From Jiella marina (GTDB lineage Bacteria > Pseudomonadota > Alphaproteobacteria > Rhizobiales > Rhizobiaceae), in NCBI RefSeq assembly GCF_024359545.1, contig NZ_JAKQZG010000002.1, positions 124,001 to 188,000 of the forward strand: a stretch of 64,000 nucleotides of DNA, written 5' to 3'. A program made the translations under genes and the position numbers. Position 1 is the stretch's first letter, and every line of letters starts with the position of its first letter. Shown here piece after piece: positions 1 through 8,001 of the stretch. The notes beneath the pieces are model-generated. The model ran no database searches. It saw nothing but the letters and a program-made list of their open reading frames with translations, and was not told where the DNA came from.

Positions 1-140
1 AAGGGCATCTGCGGCACGGGATGGCCGCCGAGCGCCACGGTGACGTCGATGCCCCGGCGAGCCAGCGCGCTGGTGATCAGCTCGCCCCGCCTGAGATGGC
101 CGACACCCAGGAGATGCTGGACGTGAAAGAGCACGCGCAT
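1..140 (-). CDS. Glycosyltransferase, 5' end only (cut by window edge)
   Basis: The first 46 or so codons of a minus-strand gene are visible; the rest lies outside the window. The translation begins MRVLFHVQHLLGVGHLRRGE and continues to a segment rich in Gly and Ala. The GVGHLRR motif near residues 12-18 matches the nucleotide-sugar glycosyltransferase (GT28/MurG-like) N-terminal pattern and closely resembles GLGHLRR in the gene two places upstream, so the two are probably paralogues. The ATG shares one base with the TGA of the preceding glycosyltransferase, indicating translational coupling. Substrate cannot be deduced. Confidence 0.75.
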   Translation of the reverse strand, partial: MRVLFHVQHLLGVGHLRRGELITSALARRGIDVTVALGGHPVPQMP

Positions 141-1315
141 CAATGGCACTCCGTTTTCGAGGGAACGCCGTTGGCGCGGCGGTAAAACCGATCGATCGTC
201 TCCCGCAAAGCCCCGTCAAGACGGGAGGCGGCGACCGAAATGTCGTGGCAGGCGACCGCCCGCCACGCTGCGGCCATGGAGAAGCGTGCCCGGCGCTGCG
301 GATCGAGCAGCGCGGCCACCGCCCTGGCGAAAGCGAGGGCGTCTCCTTCCGGGACAAGCAGCGCCGTCTCGCCGTCGGCGACCACGGTCGCGACACCGCC
401 CGAGCGCCCTGCCACGACCGGCAGGCCAGCCGCCTGTGCTTCGATCAGTGCCATGCTCCAGGCCTCCTTGACCGCCGGCCAGACATAGAGATCCGAACTC
501 GCCAGGATACCGGGCAGATCATGCGGCCCGACTTCGCCGAGCAATGTGGCGGAAACGCCGCCAGCCTCGAAGGCGGCGCGCACCTCCGCCTCGGCGGGGC
601 CGGTGCCCACGACCAGAAGCTCGAACGCCTCTCCGTCTAGCGCCGCAAGCGCCTCCGCCAGCACGCGGTAGGAGGCAAGCTTCTGGTCCGCCCGCATCAT
701 TCCGACGGTGACGAGCCACGGGCGCCCGAGCGAAAGGCCGAAATCCGCTGCAAGCCGCGCCCGCCCGGTTTCCCGCGCCGGGGGAGCGCTCGCGAATGGC
801 GTCGTGTCCATGAAGGGCGGCAGGGCGAGCATGGGCACACCGGCGCGAAGATGCGGCTTCACTCCGGCTTCGTCGGCGGGGTTCAACGTCACGGCGAGAT
901 CGGCATGGCCGAGCGCCTCGAGACTGGCGCGGTAGCCGAGGTCCCAGGGCCCGCCCCGCTGCTTGTTCGCGACCGAGGCCTCGGCCACCACATAGGGGAT
1001 GCCCAGAGCCTGCGTCACAGCCGGTCCGAGCCAGTCCGGCGCCTTGTGATAAAGGTGATAGGTGAACCAGAGATCGGGCGCCTTGCCGCTCTTCCGGACA
1101 CGATTGAGAGCGCGGCGCGCCTCGCGCTCGCCCAATGCCCGAAGCCGTTCCTGGCGTGTCGGATCGCCGCGATCGTAGCTGCGCAAGCGCGAGGCAAGCG
1201 CGACCTCATGGCCGGCCCGCCGCAATGCGGCGACGAGGTTGCGGCCGACCGTCCGGTCGCCGGATGGCGTCGGATCGTCCGGCGCCTTCATCGGCGCGTA
1301 AAAGGCGACTCTCAT
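140..1315 (-). CDS. Glycosyltransferase family 4 protein
   Basis: A 391-aa GT-B fold glycosyltransferase. The N-terminus (MRVAFYAPMKAPDDPTPSGDR) has the open loop after the first beta strand where GT4 enzymes bind acceptor. The C-terminal half carries PWLVTVGMMR at about residue 199 and the donor-binding EAWSMALIEAQAAGLPVV element (EX7E) at about residues 286-303, which binds the nucleotide-sugar phosphates. It is probably cytoplasmic or membrane-peripheral. It lies 12 nt after the upstream glycosyltransferase and overlaps the next one by one base, so three consecutive glycosyltransferases are likely co-transcribed, suggesting a polysaccharide or glycolipid pathway. The specific sugar and acceptor are unknown. 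Confidence 0.85.
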   Translation of the reverse strand: MRVAFYAPMKAPDDPTPSGDRTVGRNLVAALRRAGHEVALASRLRSYDRGDPTRQERLRALGEREARRALNRVRKSGKAPDLWFTYHLYHKAPDWLGPAVTQALGIPYVVAEASVANKQRGGPWDLGYRASLEALGHADLAVTLNPADEAGVKPHLRAGVPMLALPPFMDTTPFASAPPARETGRARLAADFGLSLGRPWLVTVGMMRADQKLASYRVLAEALAALDGEAFELLVVGTGPAEAEVRAAFEAGGVSATLLGEVGPHDLPGILASSDLYVWPAVKEAWSMALIEAQAAGLPVVAGRSGGVATVVADGETALLVPEGDALAFARAVAALLDPQRRARFSMAAAWRAVACHDISVAASRLDGALRETIDRFYRRANGVPSKTECH

Positions 1316-1327
1316 TGAAGCCTCGCC

Positions 1328-2581
1328 CTACGAGGCTGCGGTGCGCGACACCCGGAAGCCATCTTCTGGAACCCGGTCCGTTCCGCCCCCGCGCCGTGTT
1401 CGGCCTTCGGCAAGTGCCTGATCCACGAGGCGCCGGATCGTGTCGACCCCACCGAGCAGGCCGGGAATCTCAGTGGATTGCGGCTTCTGCTGGCCGGGAA
1501 GCGCCTTGATCGCCCGGGCCATGACGGCGGGATCGTGCGCCTCGTCGTCGCACAGCATGGTGAGAAGGCCGAGTTCCTCGGCGCGCGAGGCCCGGATGAA
1601 CTGTTCGAGCCGCGGCTGCCGGCGCGGCACGATGACCGCCCGCTTGTCGAAGGAGAGGATCTCGCAAAAGGTGTTGTAGCCACCCATGGCGACAAGCCCG
1701 ACCGCCTGTTCGATCAAAGGCTCGATGGAAGCGACGAAGGTGATCAGATCGACCTTGTCGAGTTTGGCCGCCCGGGTCTGGAAATCGGCAGCGTAGCCCG
1801 TCTCCATGAACGGGCCGAGCACGATCTTGGCGCGCGGGGCGATGGTCGGGTCGCTCTCGTAGGCCTTGAGCACCCAGTCGACCAGACGCGCCCCGTCGCC
1901 GCCGCCGCCGGTGGTGACGAGAACATAAGGGTCTTCCTCGATGAGAATCGGATCGTACAGGGCGCCCGAGGGCTCGTCGGCGCGGGGCAGATATCCGGTG
2001 AAGACCGCCTTGTCGCGCACGCTCTGAGAGACGCCGATCCCTTCCAGCGGATCGCAGATCTCCGGCAGACCGTAGATCCAGATATCGTCATAGCGATCTT
2101 CCACGGCCGCGAAAGCGTTCTTGCGTGTCCACTCCTCGATCAGGCGGGAGGGCTCGTCCATGATGTCGCGCAGGCCGAGAACAAGCCGGCAACCGGTGGT
2201 CTTGAGGTAGTCGAGGCTTTCCTCCACCTCGCCGCGCATGCCGAGCGGCTCCTTGTCGACCAGGAAGATGTCGGGATCGAAGATTTCGGCCGTCTTCTTG
2301 ATGATCGCCGAGCGGATCTCGGTCAGATCCTCGATCGAAAGGCCGGGATTGGATGGGGCGTAGGAGTCGGCGCCGAGCTTGACGACACCGGGGACGCGGA
2401 TGAAGTCGACCTGCGGGGGAAAGCTGAATGATCCGACGACCGGCGATCCGGCGACGATCAGGATCGAGATCTCCGGACGATGGGCCACAAGCGCCTGGGC
2501 GATGACCCGACTTCGTCTGAGATGGCCGAGCCCGAACGTGTCATGGCTGTAGATCAGGATACGCGCCGACCGAGACTGCAT
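1328..2581 (-). CDS. Glycosyltransferase family protein (MurG/GT28-like)
   Basis: A 417-aa protein beginning MQSRSARILIYSHDTFGLGHLRRSR. The GLGHLRRS motif near residues 17-24 and a C-terminal segment with LITFVASIEPLI...VGLVAMGGYNTFCEILSFDKRAVIVPR (split here for brevity) are typical of predicted GT28-type glycosyltransferases, where the Gly-Gly-Tyr-Asn loop binds donor diphosphate. The open frame extends 64 codons further upstream, but that extension has no family similarity; the chosen ATG is preceded by GGAG about 8 nt away. It is first of three glycosyltransferase genes on this strand and is divergent from the cyclase gene. Substrate unknown. Confidence 0.83.
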   Translation of the reverse strand: MQSRSARILIYSHDTFGLGHLRRSRVIAQALVAHRPEISILIVAGSPVVGSFSFPPQVDFIRVPGVVKLGADSYAPSNPGLSIEDLTEIRSAIIKKTAEIFDPDIFLVDKEPLGMRGEVEESLDYLKTTGCRLVLGLRDIMDEPSRLIEEWTRKNAFAAVEDRYDDIWIYGLPEICDPLEGIGVSQSVRDKAVFTGYLPRADEPSGALYDPILIEEDPYVLVTTGGGGDGARLVDWVLKAYESDPTIAPRAKIVLGPFMETGYAADFQTRAAKLDKVDLITFVASIEPLIEQAVGLVAMGGYNTFCEILSFDKRAVIVPRRQPRLEQFIRASRAEELGLLTMLCDDEAHDPAVMARAIKALPGQQKPQSTEIPGLLGGVDTIRRLVDQALAEGRTRRGGGTDRVPEDGFRVSRTAAS

Positions 2582-2910
2582 GCTGACTCCTGGCGCAGCC
2601 CTGATGTTCGCTCGGCAGAACGAAGGCGTATTTGCTGCCGTTCTGCCCGTTCGCTGCGGTGGCCGATCCTTGTCCGCCTCGGATGCATCCCGGAGGCACG
2701 GCCCGACCACCGGTTTCCTCTTCCTATTGCGTTGCAGCGGCGCGATCAAGTCGACCGGCATCCTGGCGGTCACGCAGCCGGGAAAAAGCCGCTAGAGTGC
2801 GTCAGGAAGACCACGCCCCCTGACGTCACGAGGACTTGAGCGTCGAGCGGCGTAAGGAGTTGCCGTCGACGGCGAAGGACAAGGCGATGGATGGATCAGG
2901 AGGGACGCGA
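2582..2910. other. Divergent intergenic region, glycosyltransferase/cyclase
   Basis: This 329-base stretch separates two divergent genes and must hold both promoters. I could not pick convincing -35/-10 hexamers. In-frame TTG (2836) and ATG (2887) codons upstream of the cyclase start are possible alternative starts. No repeat or RNA structure was recognised. Confidence 0.5.
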
Positions 2911-4260
2911 ATGGCTGCCGGCGGTGTTGCGATTCTCAAATCCCTGCGGCCATCGCGAAACGCCGTCAGCCTGCCGGCCCGGGTCGCCGAAGACATCCGC
3001 AGCTTCGAAGCGCGGAGCGAACAGCTGACCGGCTGGATCCAGCTGGCGATCGGCGTCTTCATCCTGACGCTCTTCGTCATCGCGCCGAAACCGGCCGACG
3101 GGGACCTGGTCAGCCCCGTTCCGTTAGGGCTCGGCGCCTACATCGCGCTGACGGCACTGCGGCTCTACCTGTCCTATCGCATCGGCCTGCCGCGCAGTTT
3201 CCTCTTCGTCTCCGTTCTCCTCGACATTGCGCTGCTCTACGGCCTGATCTGGCTGTTTCACCTGCAATACGGGCAGGTGGCGGGATTTTCGCTGCAGGCG
3301 CCAACAATCCTCTACGTGTTCATCTTCATCGCCCTTCGGGCGCTGCGCTTCGAGCCGGTCTGGGTGCTGGTGACGGGCCTCACCGCAGCGGGTGGCTGGG
3401 TCGGCATGACGATGCTGGCCATCTGGTACGACGGCACGGCACAGATCACCCGCAGCTTCGTCGAATATGTCGCCAGTACGAAGATCATGATCGGGGCCGA
3501 GGTCGACAAGATCGTCGTCATCGTCGCGGTGGCGGGCATCCTGGCGGTTGCCATCGGGCGCGCCCAGAAGCTCCTGCTGAAAACCATTCGCGAAGGCGTC
3601 GAGCGTGCGGAAATCCGCCGTTTCCTGCCGGCCGAGGTCGAAGCGCGGATCACCAGCGCCGAACTCGCGGTGGCGGCCGGCGACGCGGCCGAGCGCCATG
3701 CGGCGGTAATCTTTCTCGACATTCGCGGCTTCACCAGCTTCGTGCGCGAGAGCGATCCGAAGAGCGTCGTCCAGGCGCTGGTGCGACTTCACGCGGTGGT
3801 GGTTCCGATCGTCGAGCGCCATGGCGGACTCGTCGACAAATATCTCGGCGACGGCCTGCTCGCGACCTTCGGCGCTGCGCGCGAGAGCGACACGGCCGCG
3901 GCCGACGCCCTCAGCGCACTCTGCCAGATCATCGACGCCTCGCAGGCCTGGACGTCCGAGATCGCAGCGGAATCCGGGCTGGCACTCTCGGTGAACGGAG
4001 CGGCCGTGGCGGGGCCGGTTGTCTTCGCCGCGCTGGGCGACACCCGGCGTCTGGAATACACCGTCATCGGCGAGGCGGTGAACCTCGCCGCCAAGCTTGA
4101 AAAGCACAACAAGCAGGAGGCAACGCGAGCCCTGACCACAGCGGAAACTCTGGCACAGGCGTCGGAGCAGGGTTTCGTGCCGAGCGCCCATGAGGTCGTT
4201 CGGCGGGAGCGTGCAGTCGCCGGCGTCGACGAGCCCCTCGATCTGGCAGTCCTCGCCTAA
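2911..4260 (+). CDS. Membrane-bound class III adenylate/guanylate cyclase
   Basis: A 449-aa protein with several hydrophobic segments in the first ~215 residues (a multi-pass membrane domain) followed by a class III nucleotide cyclase domain. The two metal-binding aspartates are visible: D270 in FLDIRGFTSF and D314 in KYLGDGLLATFG, separated by 44 residues as in canonical class III cyclases. N391 in EAVNLAAKLE is present, but the transition-state Arg expected four residues later is Lys (K395). The family makes cAMP, or less often cGMP, at the inner membrane. The ATG at 2911 was chosen because GGAGG lies 7 nt upstream. A perfect CRP-type palindrome lies about 0.5 kb downstream. Confidence 0.85.
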   Translation: MAAGGVAILKSLRPSRNAVSLPARVAEDIRSFEARSEQLTGWIQLAIGVFILTLFVIAPKPADGDLVSPVPLGLGAYIALTALRLYLSYRIGLPRSFLFVSVLLDIALLYGLIWLFHLQYGQVAGFSLQAPTILYVFIFIALRALRFEPVWVLVTGLTAAGGWVGMTMLAIWYDGTAQITRSFVEYVASTKIMIGAEVDKIVVIVAVAGILAVAIGRAQKLLLKTIREGVERAEIRRFLPAEVEARITSAELAVAAGDAAERHAAVIFLDIRGFTSFVRESDPKSVVQALVRLHAVVVPIVERHGGLVDKYLGDGLLATFGAARESDTAAADALSALCQIIDASQAWTSEIAAESGLALSVNGAAVAGPVVFAALGDTRRLEYTVIGEAVNLAAKLEKHNKQEATRALTTAETLAQASEQGFVPSAHEVVRRERAVAGVDEPLDLAVLA

Positions 4261-4351
4261 GGCTGAAAGCCGTCTGGCCTCGGAACGCCGAGCGTGCAAG
4301 AACCCCCGGCTCGGGGCGAGCCAGGGGCACCTCCTGCCACTGGAGAACCCG

Positions 4352-4660
4352 TCAGCGGCAGATGGTCTTGTAGCCGACGATGATGCGGTGGCCGTGGCGG
4401 CGGCTGTAGCGCTTGATCGGCCTTTCGAAGCATTCGGCGTCGTCGTGGCGGTCGATGTGGTGACCGCCGCGGGGATAGCCGTGGCCGCGGGGGCGTTCGG
4501 CCTTGACCCCGGCTATGGCGCCGACGAGGCCGATCACGGCACCGATGACAGCGCGGTCGCGATCCCGGTCGCGGGCCGAAGCGGTGGTGGTGGAGACGGA
4601 GACAGCCGAGGTGGCGAGGACGGCGGCGGCGACGGTGGAGAGGATGGTCTTCTTGAACAT
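4352..4660 (-). CDS. Small secreted Arg/His-rich protein, unknown function
   Basis: A 102-aa protein with a clear Sec signal peptide (MFKKTILSTVAAAVLATSAV..., cleavage probably after TASA near residue 29). It is followed by an Arg/Asp stretch (RDRDRDR), a short Gly/Ala/Ile-rich segment (AVIGAVIGLVGAIAG) and a His/Arg/Gly-rich tail ending YKTICR. It is probably periplasmic. The start is supported by AAGGAAG 7-8 nt upstream. It is convergent with the cyclase gene. A CRP-type palindrome sits about 78 bp upstream of the start codon. I do not recognise the family; the two Cys residues could form a disulfide. Confidence 0.75.
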   Translation of the reverse strand: MFKKTILSTVAAAVLATSAVSVSTTTASARDRDRDRAVIGAVIGLVGAIAGVKAERPRGHGYPRGGHHIDRHDDAECFERPIKRYSRRHGHRIIVGYKTICR

Positions 4661-4737
4661 GGGGTGCTTCCTTCGGGTTGGGGCGGCTCGTCTCGTCCGC
4701 CGATGGGAAGACACTACCCACACCCTCACCGGCCCGC

Positions 4738-4753
4738 TGTGACGGGGATCACA
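4738..4753. promoter_or_regulatory. CRP/FNR-type palindrome TGTGA-N6-TCACA
   Basis: The sequence TGTGACGGGGATCACA is a perfect match to the symmetric CRP half-sites with a 6-bp spacer. It lies upstream of the small secreted protein gene (start 4660, minus strand), with its centre about 85 bp before the start codon, and downstream of the RND permease gene. Binding by a cAMP-CRP-type regulator is inferred, not shown. Confidence 0.55.
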
Positions 4754-4839
4754 TCGCGAAAACGAGCGGCCGGAAGCAGGCCGCCCGCGTCGTTCCTCTC
4801 CAAGGTCTTGAAGAAATCGCGCGACGCAGCGCGCGGTTC

Positions 4840-7800
4840 CTACTCCGCCGGCGCCGCGCTCTGTTCGGCGGACGGCGCATCGTCCGCGCTGTCCTTCGAC
4901 CGGCTTCGTACGAAGATGCGATAGACGACCACGAAGAGCAGCGGGATGAAGAACACGCCGAGAACCGTCGCCGAGAGCATGCCGCCGAGAACGCCGATAC
5001 CGATGGCGTTCTGCGCGCCCGAGCCGGCACCGGTGGCGATCGCGAGCGGCAACACGCCGAGCATGAAGGCAAAGGACGTCATCAGGATCGGACGAAGCCG
5101 CATGTACGAGGCTTCGATCGTGGCTTCCAACAGTTCCTTGCCCTGCGCCTGGAGTTCGCGCGCGAACTCGACGATCAGGATGGCGTTCTTCGAGGCGAGA
5201 CCGATGGTCGTGAGCAGGCCCACCTTGAAGTAGATGTCGTTCGCCTGCCCGCCATAGGTGGCCGCGAGCACCGCGCCCAGAATGCCGACGGGAACCGTCA
5301 GGATGACGGCAAAGGGAATCGCCCAGCTTTCGTAAAGCGCTGCAAGACACAGGAAGACCACCAGCACCGACAGCGCATAGAGCGCCGTCGCCTGGGAGCC
5401 GGACAGGCGCTCCTGATAGGACAGACCCGTCCATTCCGAGGTGAAGCCGTTGCCGAGACCGGCAACGATCTGTTCCATCTGGTCCATGGCGTCGCCGGAA
5501 CTGACGCCGGGCGCGGCGGAACCCTGGATGTTCACTGCCGACACGCCGTTGTAGCGGGCAAGCCGGGGCGGCCCCTGCGACCAGGAACTGCGGGAAAAGG
5601 CCGAAAACGGCACCATCTCGCCATTGCTGTTGCGCGCATACCAGCGATCGATGTCGGAGGGCTGCATGCGGAACGGCGCGTCGGCCTGGACATAGACCGG
5701 CTGGATATCGCCATTGTTGTTGAAATCGTTGACGTAGCTGCCGGCCCAGGCCGTCGACAGATTCTGGTTCACCGAACCGAGATCGAGATTGAGCGCGCCC
5801 GCGAGCTTCTGATCGATGTCGATGTGGAATTGCGGCTGGTCGGTCTCGCCATTCGGCCGCACGCCGGTCAGCAGCGGATTCTGGTTGGCGGCGCCCAGAA
5901 GCTGGCCCTGCGCGGCCATCAGCGCTTCATGACCCTGATTGCCGGTGTCCTTGAGATAGAGTTCGAAGCCGCCCGACGTGCCGAGACCCTGGATCGCCGG
6001 GGGTGTCAGGGCGAAGACCTGGGCGTCGCGAATCTGGAAGAAATTGCCCATGGCACGCCCGACCACCGCCTGAGCGTTGACGGCAGGATCCTCGCGCTCC
6101 TCGAAATCCTTCAGCTTGACGAAGACGATCGCGTTGTTCTGGCCCGAGCCGGAAAAGGAAAAGCCGATCACCGCGAAGACGGACTGGACCGCCTCTTCCT
6201 CCTGCTCGAGGAAATAGCCCTCGACCCGTTCCACGACGGACAGCGTGCGCTCGGCGGTCGCGCCGGCGGGAAGCTGGATCAGGGTGAACAGCACGCCCTG
6301 ATCCTCCTGCGGCAGGAAGGAACTCGGCAGTTTCAGATAGGTGTATCCGGCGGCGGCCGACAGCATGAGAAACAGGATCATCACCCGGAACGGGCGGCGC
6401 ACGATGCCGCCCACCGTCTTCGTGTAGCCGCGATTGGTCTTGTCGAAGCCCTTGTTGAACCAGCGGAACAGGATGAAGCGCGATTCCCGCGAGGAGGGCT
6501 TGAGAAGCGTCGCGCACAGGACCGGGACGAGGATCACCGCGAACACCACCGACAGGAACATGGCCGTGACGATGGTGATCGAGAACTGCTTGTAGATGAT
6601 GCCGACGGAGCCCGAGAAGAAGGCCATGGGCAGGAACACCGCCGACAGGACGAGCGCGATGCCGATCAGCGCGCCGGTGATCTCCGACATCGACTTGATC
6701 GTCGCTTCGCGGGGCGAGAGCTTCTCCTCCTCCATCACGCGCTCGACGTTTTCCACGACCACGATCGCGTCGTCGACCAGAAGGCCGATTGCCAGCACCA
6801 TGGCGAACATGGTCAGCGTGTTGATCGAAAAGCCTGCCACCGCGAGCACGGCGAAGGTACCGAGAAGCACGATCGGCACCACGATCATCGGGATGATCGT
6901 CGCCCGCCATGTCTGCAGGAAGACGAGCATCACCACGAAGACGAGGACGATCGCCTCCAGAAGCGTCTCCACCACCTTCTCGATCGAGAGTTCGACGAAG
7001 GGCGTCGTGTCGTAGGGATAGACGATGTCGACCGAAGAGGGCAGCGTGCTTGATAGGGTATCCAGCGCCGCGCGGACGCCGTCAGCCGTCTCGATGGCGT
7101 TGGCGCCGGCCGCGAGATTGACACCGAAACCGGCCGCCGGCCGTCCATTGTAGCGCCCGGCGGTCGCGTAGCTTTCAGCCCCGATCTCGACCCGCGCCAC
7201 GTCGTTCAGGGTCACCACCGACCCGTCGGTCGCCGTCTTGAGCACGATCGCCTCGAAGGCTTCCGGGCTTTCGAGCTGCGACTGGGAGGTGATGGTGAAG
7301 TTCTGCTGCTGCCCGTCGACCGCCGGCAGCGCACCGAGCTGGCCGACGGAGACCTGCGTGTTCTGCGCGCGGATCGCCGCCGTTACATCGGACGGCGTCA
7401 GCTGATAGCGGGCGAGCTTGCTCGGATCGAGCCAGACCCGCATCGCGTAGCCCGAGCCGAAGATCTGCAGATTGCCGACGCCATCAACGCGCCGGAGCGT
7501 GTCTTCGAGACGTGTCGAGATGAGATTGGCGAGGTCGATCGAGGTCAGAGACGGGTCGTTCGAGACGAGGGACCCCACCATCAGGATGCCGCCCGAGGAT
7601 TTGGTGACCTGAACACCCTGATCCTGAACGGGCTGGGGCAGCTGCGCCTCGACCAGTTGCAGCTTGTTCTGGGTCTGCACCTGGGCGGTATCGGGGTCGA
7701 CTCCGCTCTCGAAGGTCAGCGAGATCTGAGACGATCCCGATGCCGACGATGTCGAGGAGATATAGACCAGCCCATCGATGCCGGTCATGTTCTGCTCGAT

Positions 7801-7995
7801 GATCTTGGTCACCGAGTTTTCCACCGTCTCAGCGCTGGCGCCGGGATAGGTCGCGGAGATCTGGATCGTCGGCGGAGCGACGTCGGGATATTGCGAGACC
7901 GACAGGCTGTAGAGCCCGAGGAGGCCGGCCAGCATGACCGACAGCGCGATCACCCAGGCGAAGACCGGGCGGTTGACGAAGAAGATGGACAGCAC
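4840..7995 (-). CDS. RND multidrug efflux permease, HAE-1 (AcrB/MexB) type
   Basis: A 1051-aa inner-membrane proton/drug antiporter of the hydrophobe/amphiphile efflux family, the usual length for AcrB homologues. The N-terminus (FFVNRPVFAWVIAL) is the first transmembrane helix. The proton-relay aspartate pair is in GLLVDDAIVVVENVER near residues 405-410, and the essential Lys in GLASKNAILIVEFA near residue 940. The porter domain has typical AcrB features (QVQTQNKLQLVEAQLP). It follows the adaptor gene by 6 nt, so the two form an operon. No TolC-type outer-membrane channel or TetR regulator gene is adjacent, so those components must be encoded elsewhere. Confidence 0.95.
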   Translation of the reverse strand: MLSIFFVNRPVFAWVIALSVMLAGLLGLYSLSVSQYPDVAPPTIQISATYPGASAETVENSVTKIIEQNMTGIDGLVYISSTSSASGSSQISLTFESGVDPDTAQVQTQNKLQLVEAQLPQPVQDQGVQVTKSSGGILMVGSLVSNDPSLTSIDLANLISTRLEDTLRRVDGVGNLQIFGSGYAMRVWLDPSKLARYQLTPSDVTAAIRAQNTQVSVGQLGALPAVDGQQQNFTITSQSQLESPEAFEAIVLKTATDGSVVTLNDVARVEIGAESYATAGRYNGRPAAGFGVNLAAGANAIETADGVRAALDTLSSTLPSSVDIVYPYDTTPFVELSIEKVVETLLEAIVLVFVVMLVFLQTWRATIIPMIVVPIVLLGTFAVLAVAGFSINTLTMFAMVLAIGLLVDDAIVVVENVERVMEEEKLSPREATIKSMSEITGALIGIALVLSAVFLPMAFFSGSVGIIYKQFSITIVTAMFLSVVFAVILVPVLCATLLKPSSRESRFILFRWFNKGFDKTNRGYTKTVGGIVRRPFRVMILFLMLSAAAGYTYLKLPSSFLPQEDQGVLFTLIQLPAGATAERTLSVVERVEGYFLEQEEEAVQSVFAVIGFSFSGSGQNNAIVFVKLKDFEEREDPAVNAQAVVGRAMGNFFQIRDAQVFALTPPAIQGLGTSGGFELYLKDTGNQGHEALMAAQGQLLGAANQNPLLTGVRPNGETDQPQFHIDIDQKLAGALNLDLGSVNQNLSTAWAGSYVNDFNNNGDIQPVYVQADAPFRMQPSDIDRWYARNSNGEMVPFSAFSRSSWSQGPPRLARYNGVSAVNIQGSAAPGVSSGDAMDQMEQIVAGLGNGFTSEWTGLSYQERLSGSQATALYALSVLVVFLCLAALYESWAIPFAVILTVPVGILGAVLAATYGGQANDIYFKVGLLTTIGLASKNAILIVEFARELQAQGKELLEATIEASYMRLRPILMTSFAFMLGVLPLAIATGAGSGAQNAIGIGVLGGMLSATVLGVFFIPLLFVVVYRIFVRSRSKDSADDAPSAEQSAAPAE

Positions 7996-8001
7996 GAGAG
8001 C

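Noticed and set aside
4270-4320. Possible terminator after the cyclase gene
   Set aside because: The inverted repeat CCGAGC...GCTCGG has a long loop and no T tract, so it was not listed.
4661-5434. N-terminal extension of the small secreted protein
   Set aside because: It overlaps the RND permease gene out of frame and would bury the clear signal peptide starting at 4660.
4678-7053. 791-codon open frame on the plus strand
   Set aside because: It is exactly antisense to the RND permease and its translation is dominated by His/Arg/Asp typical of GC-rich antisense frames.
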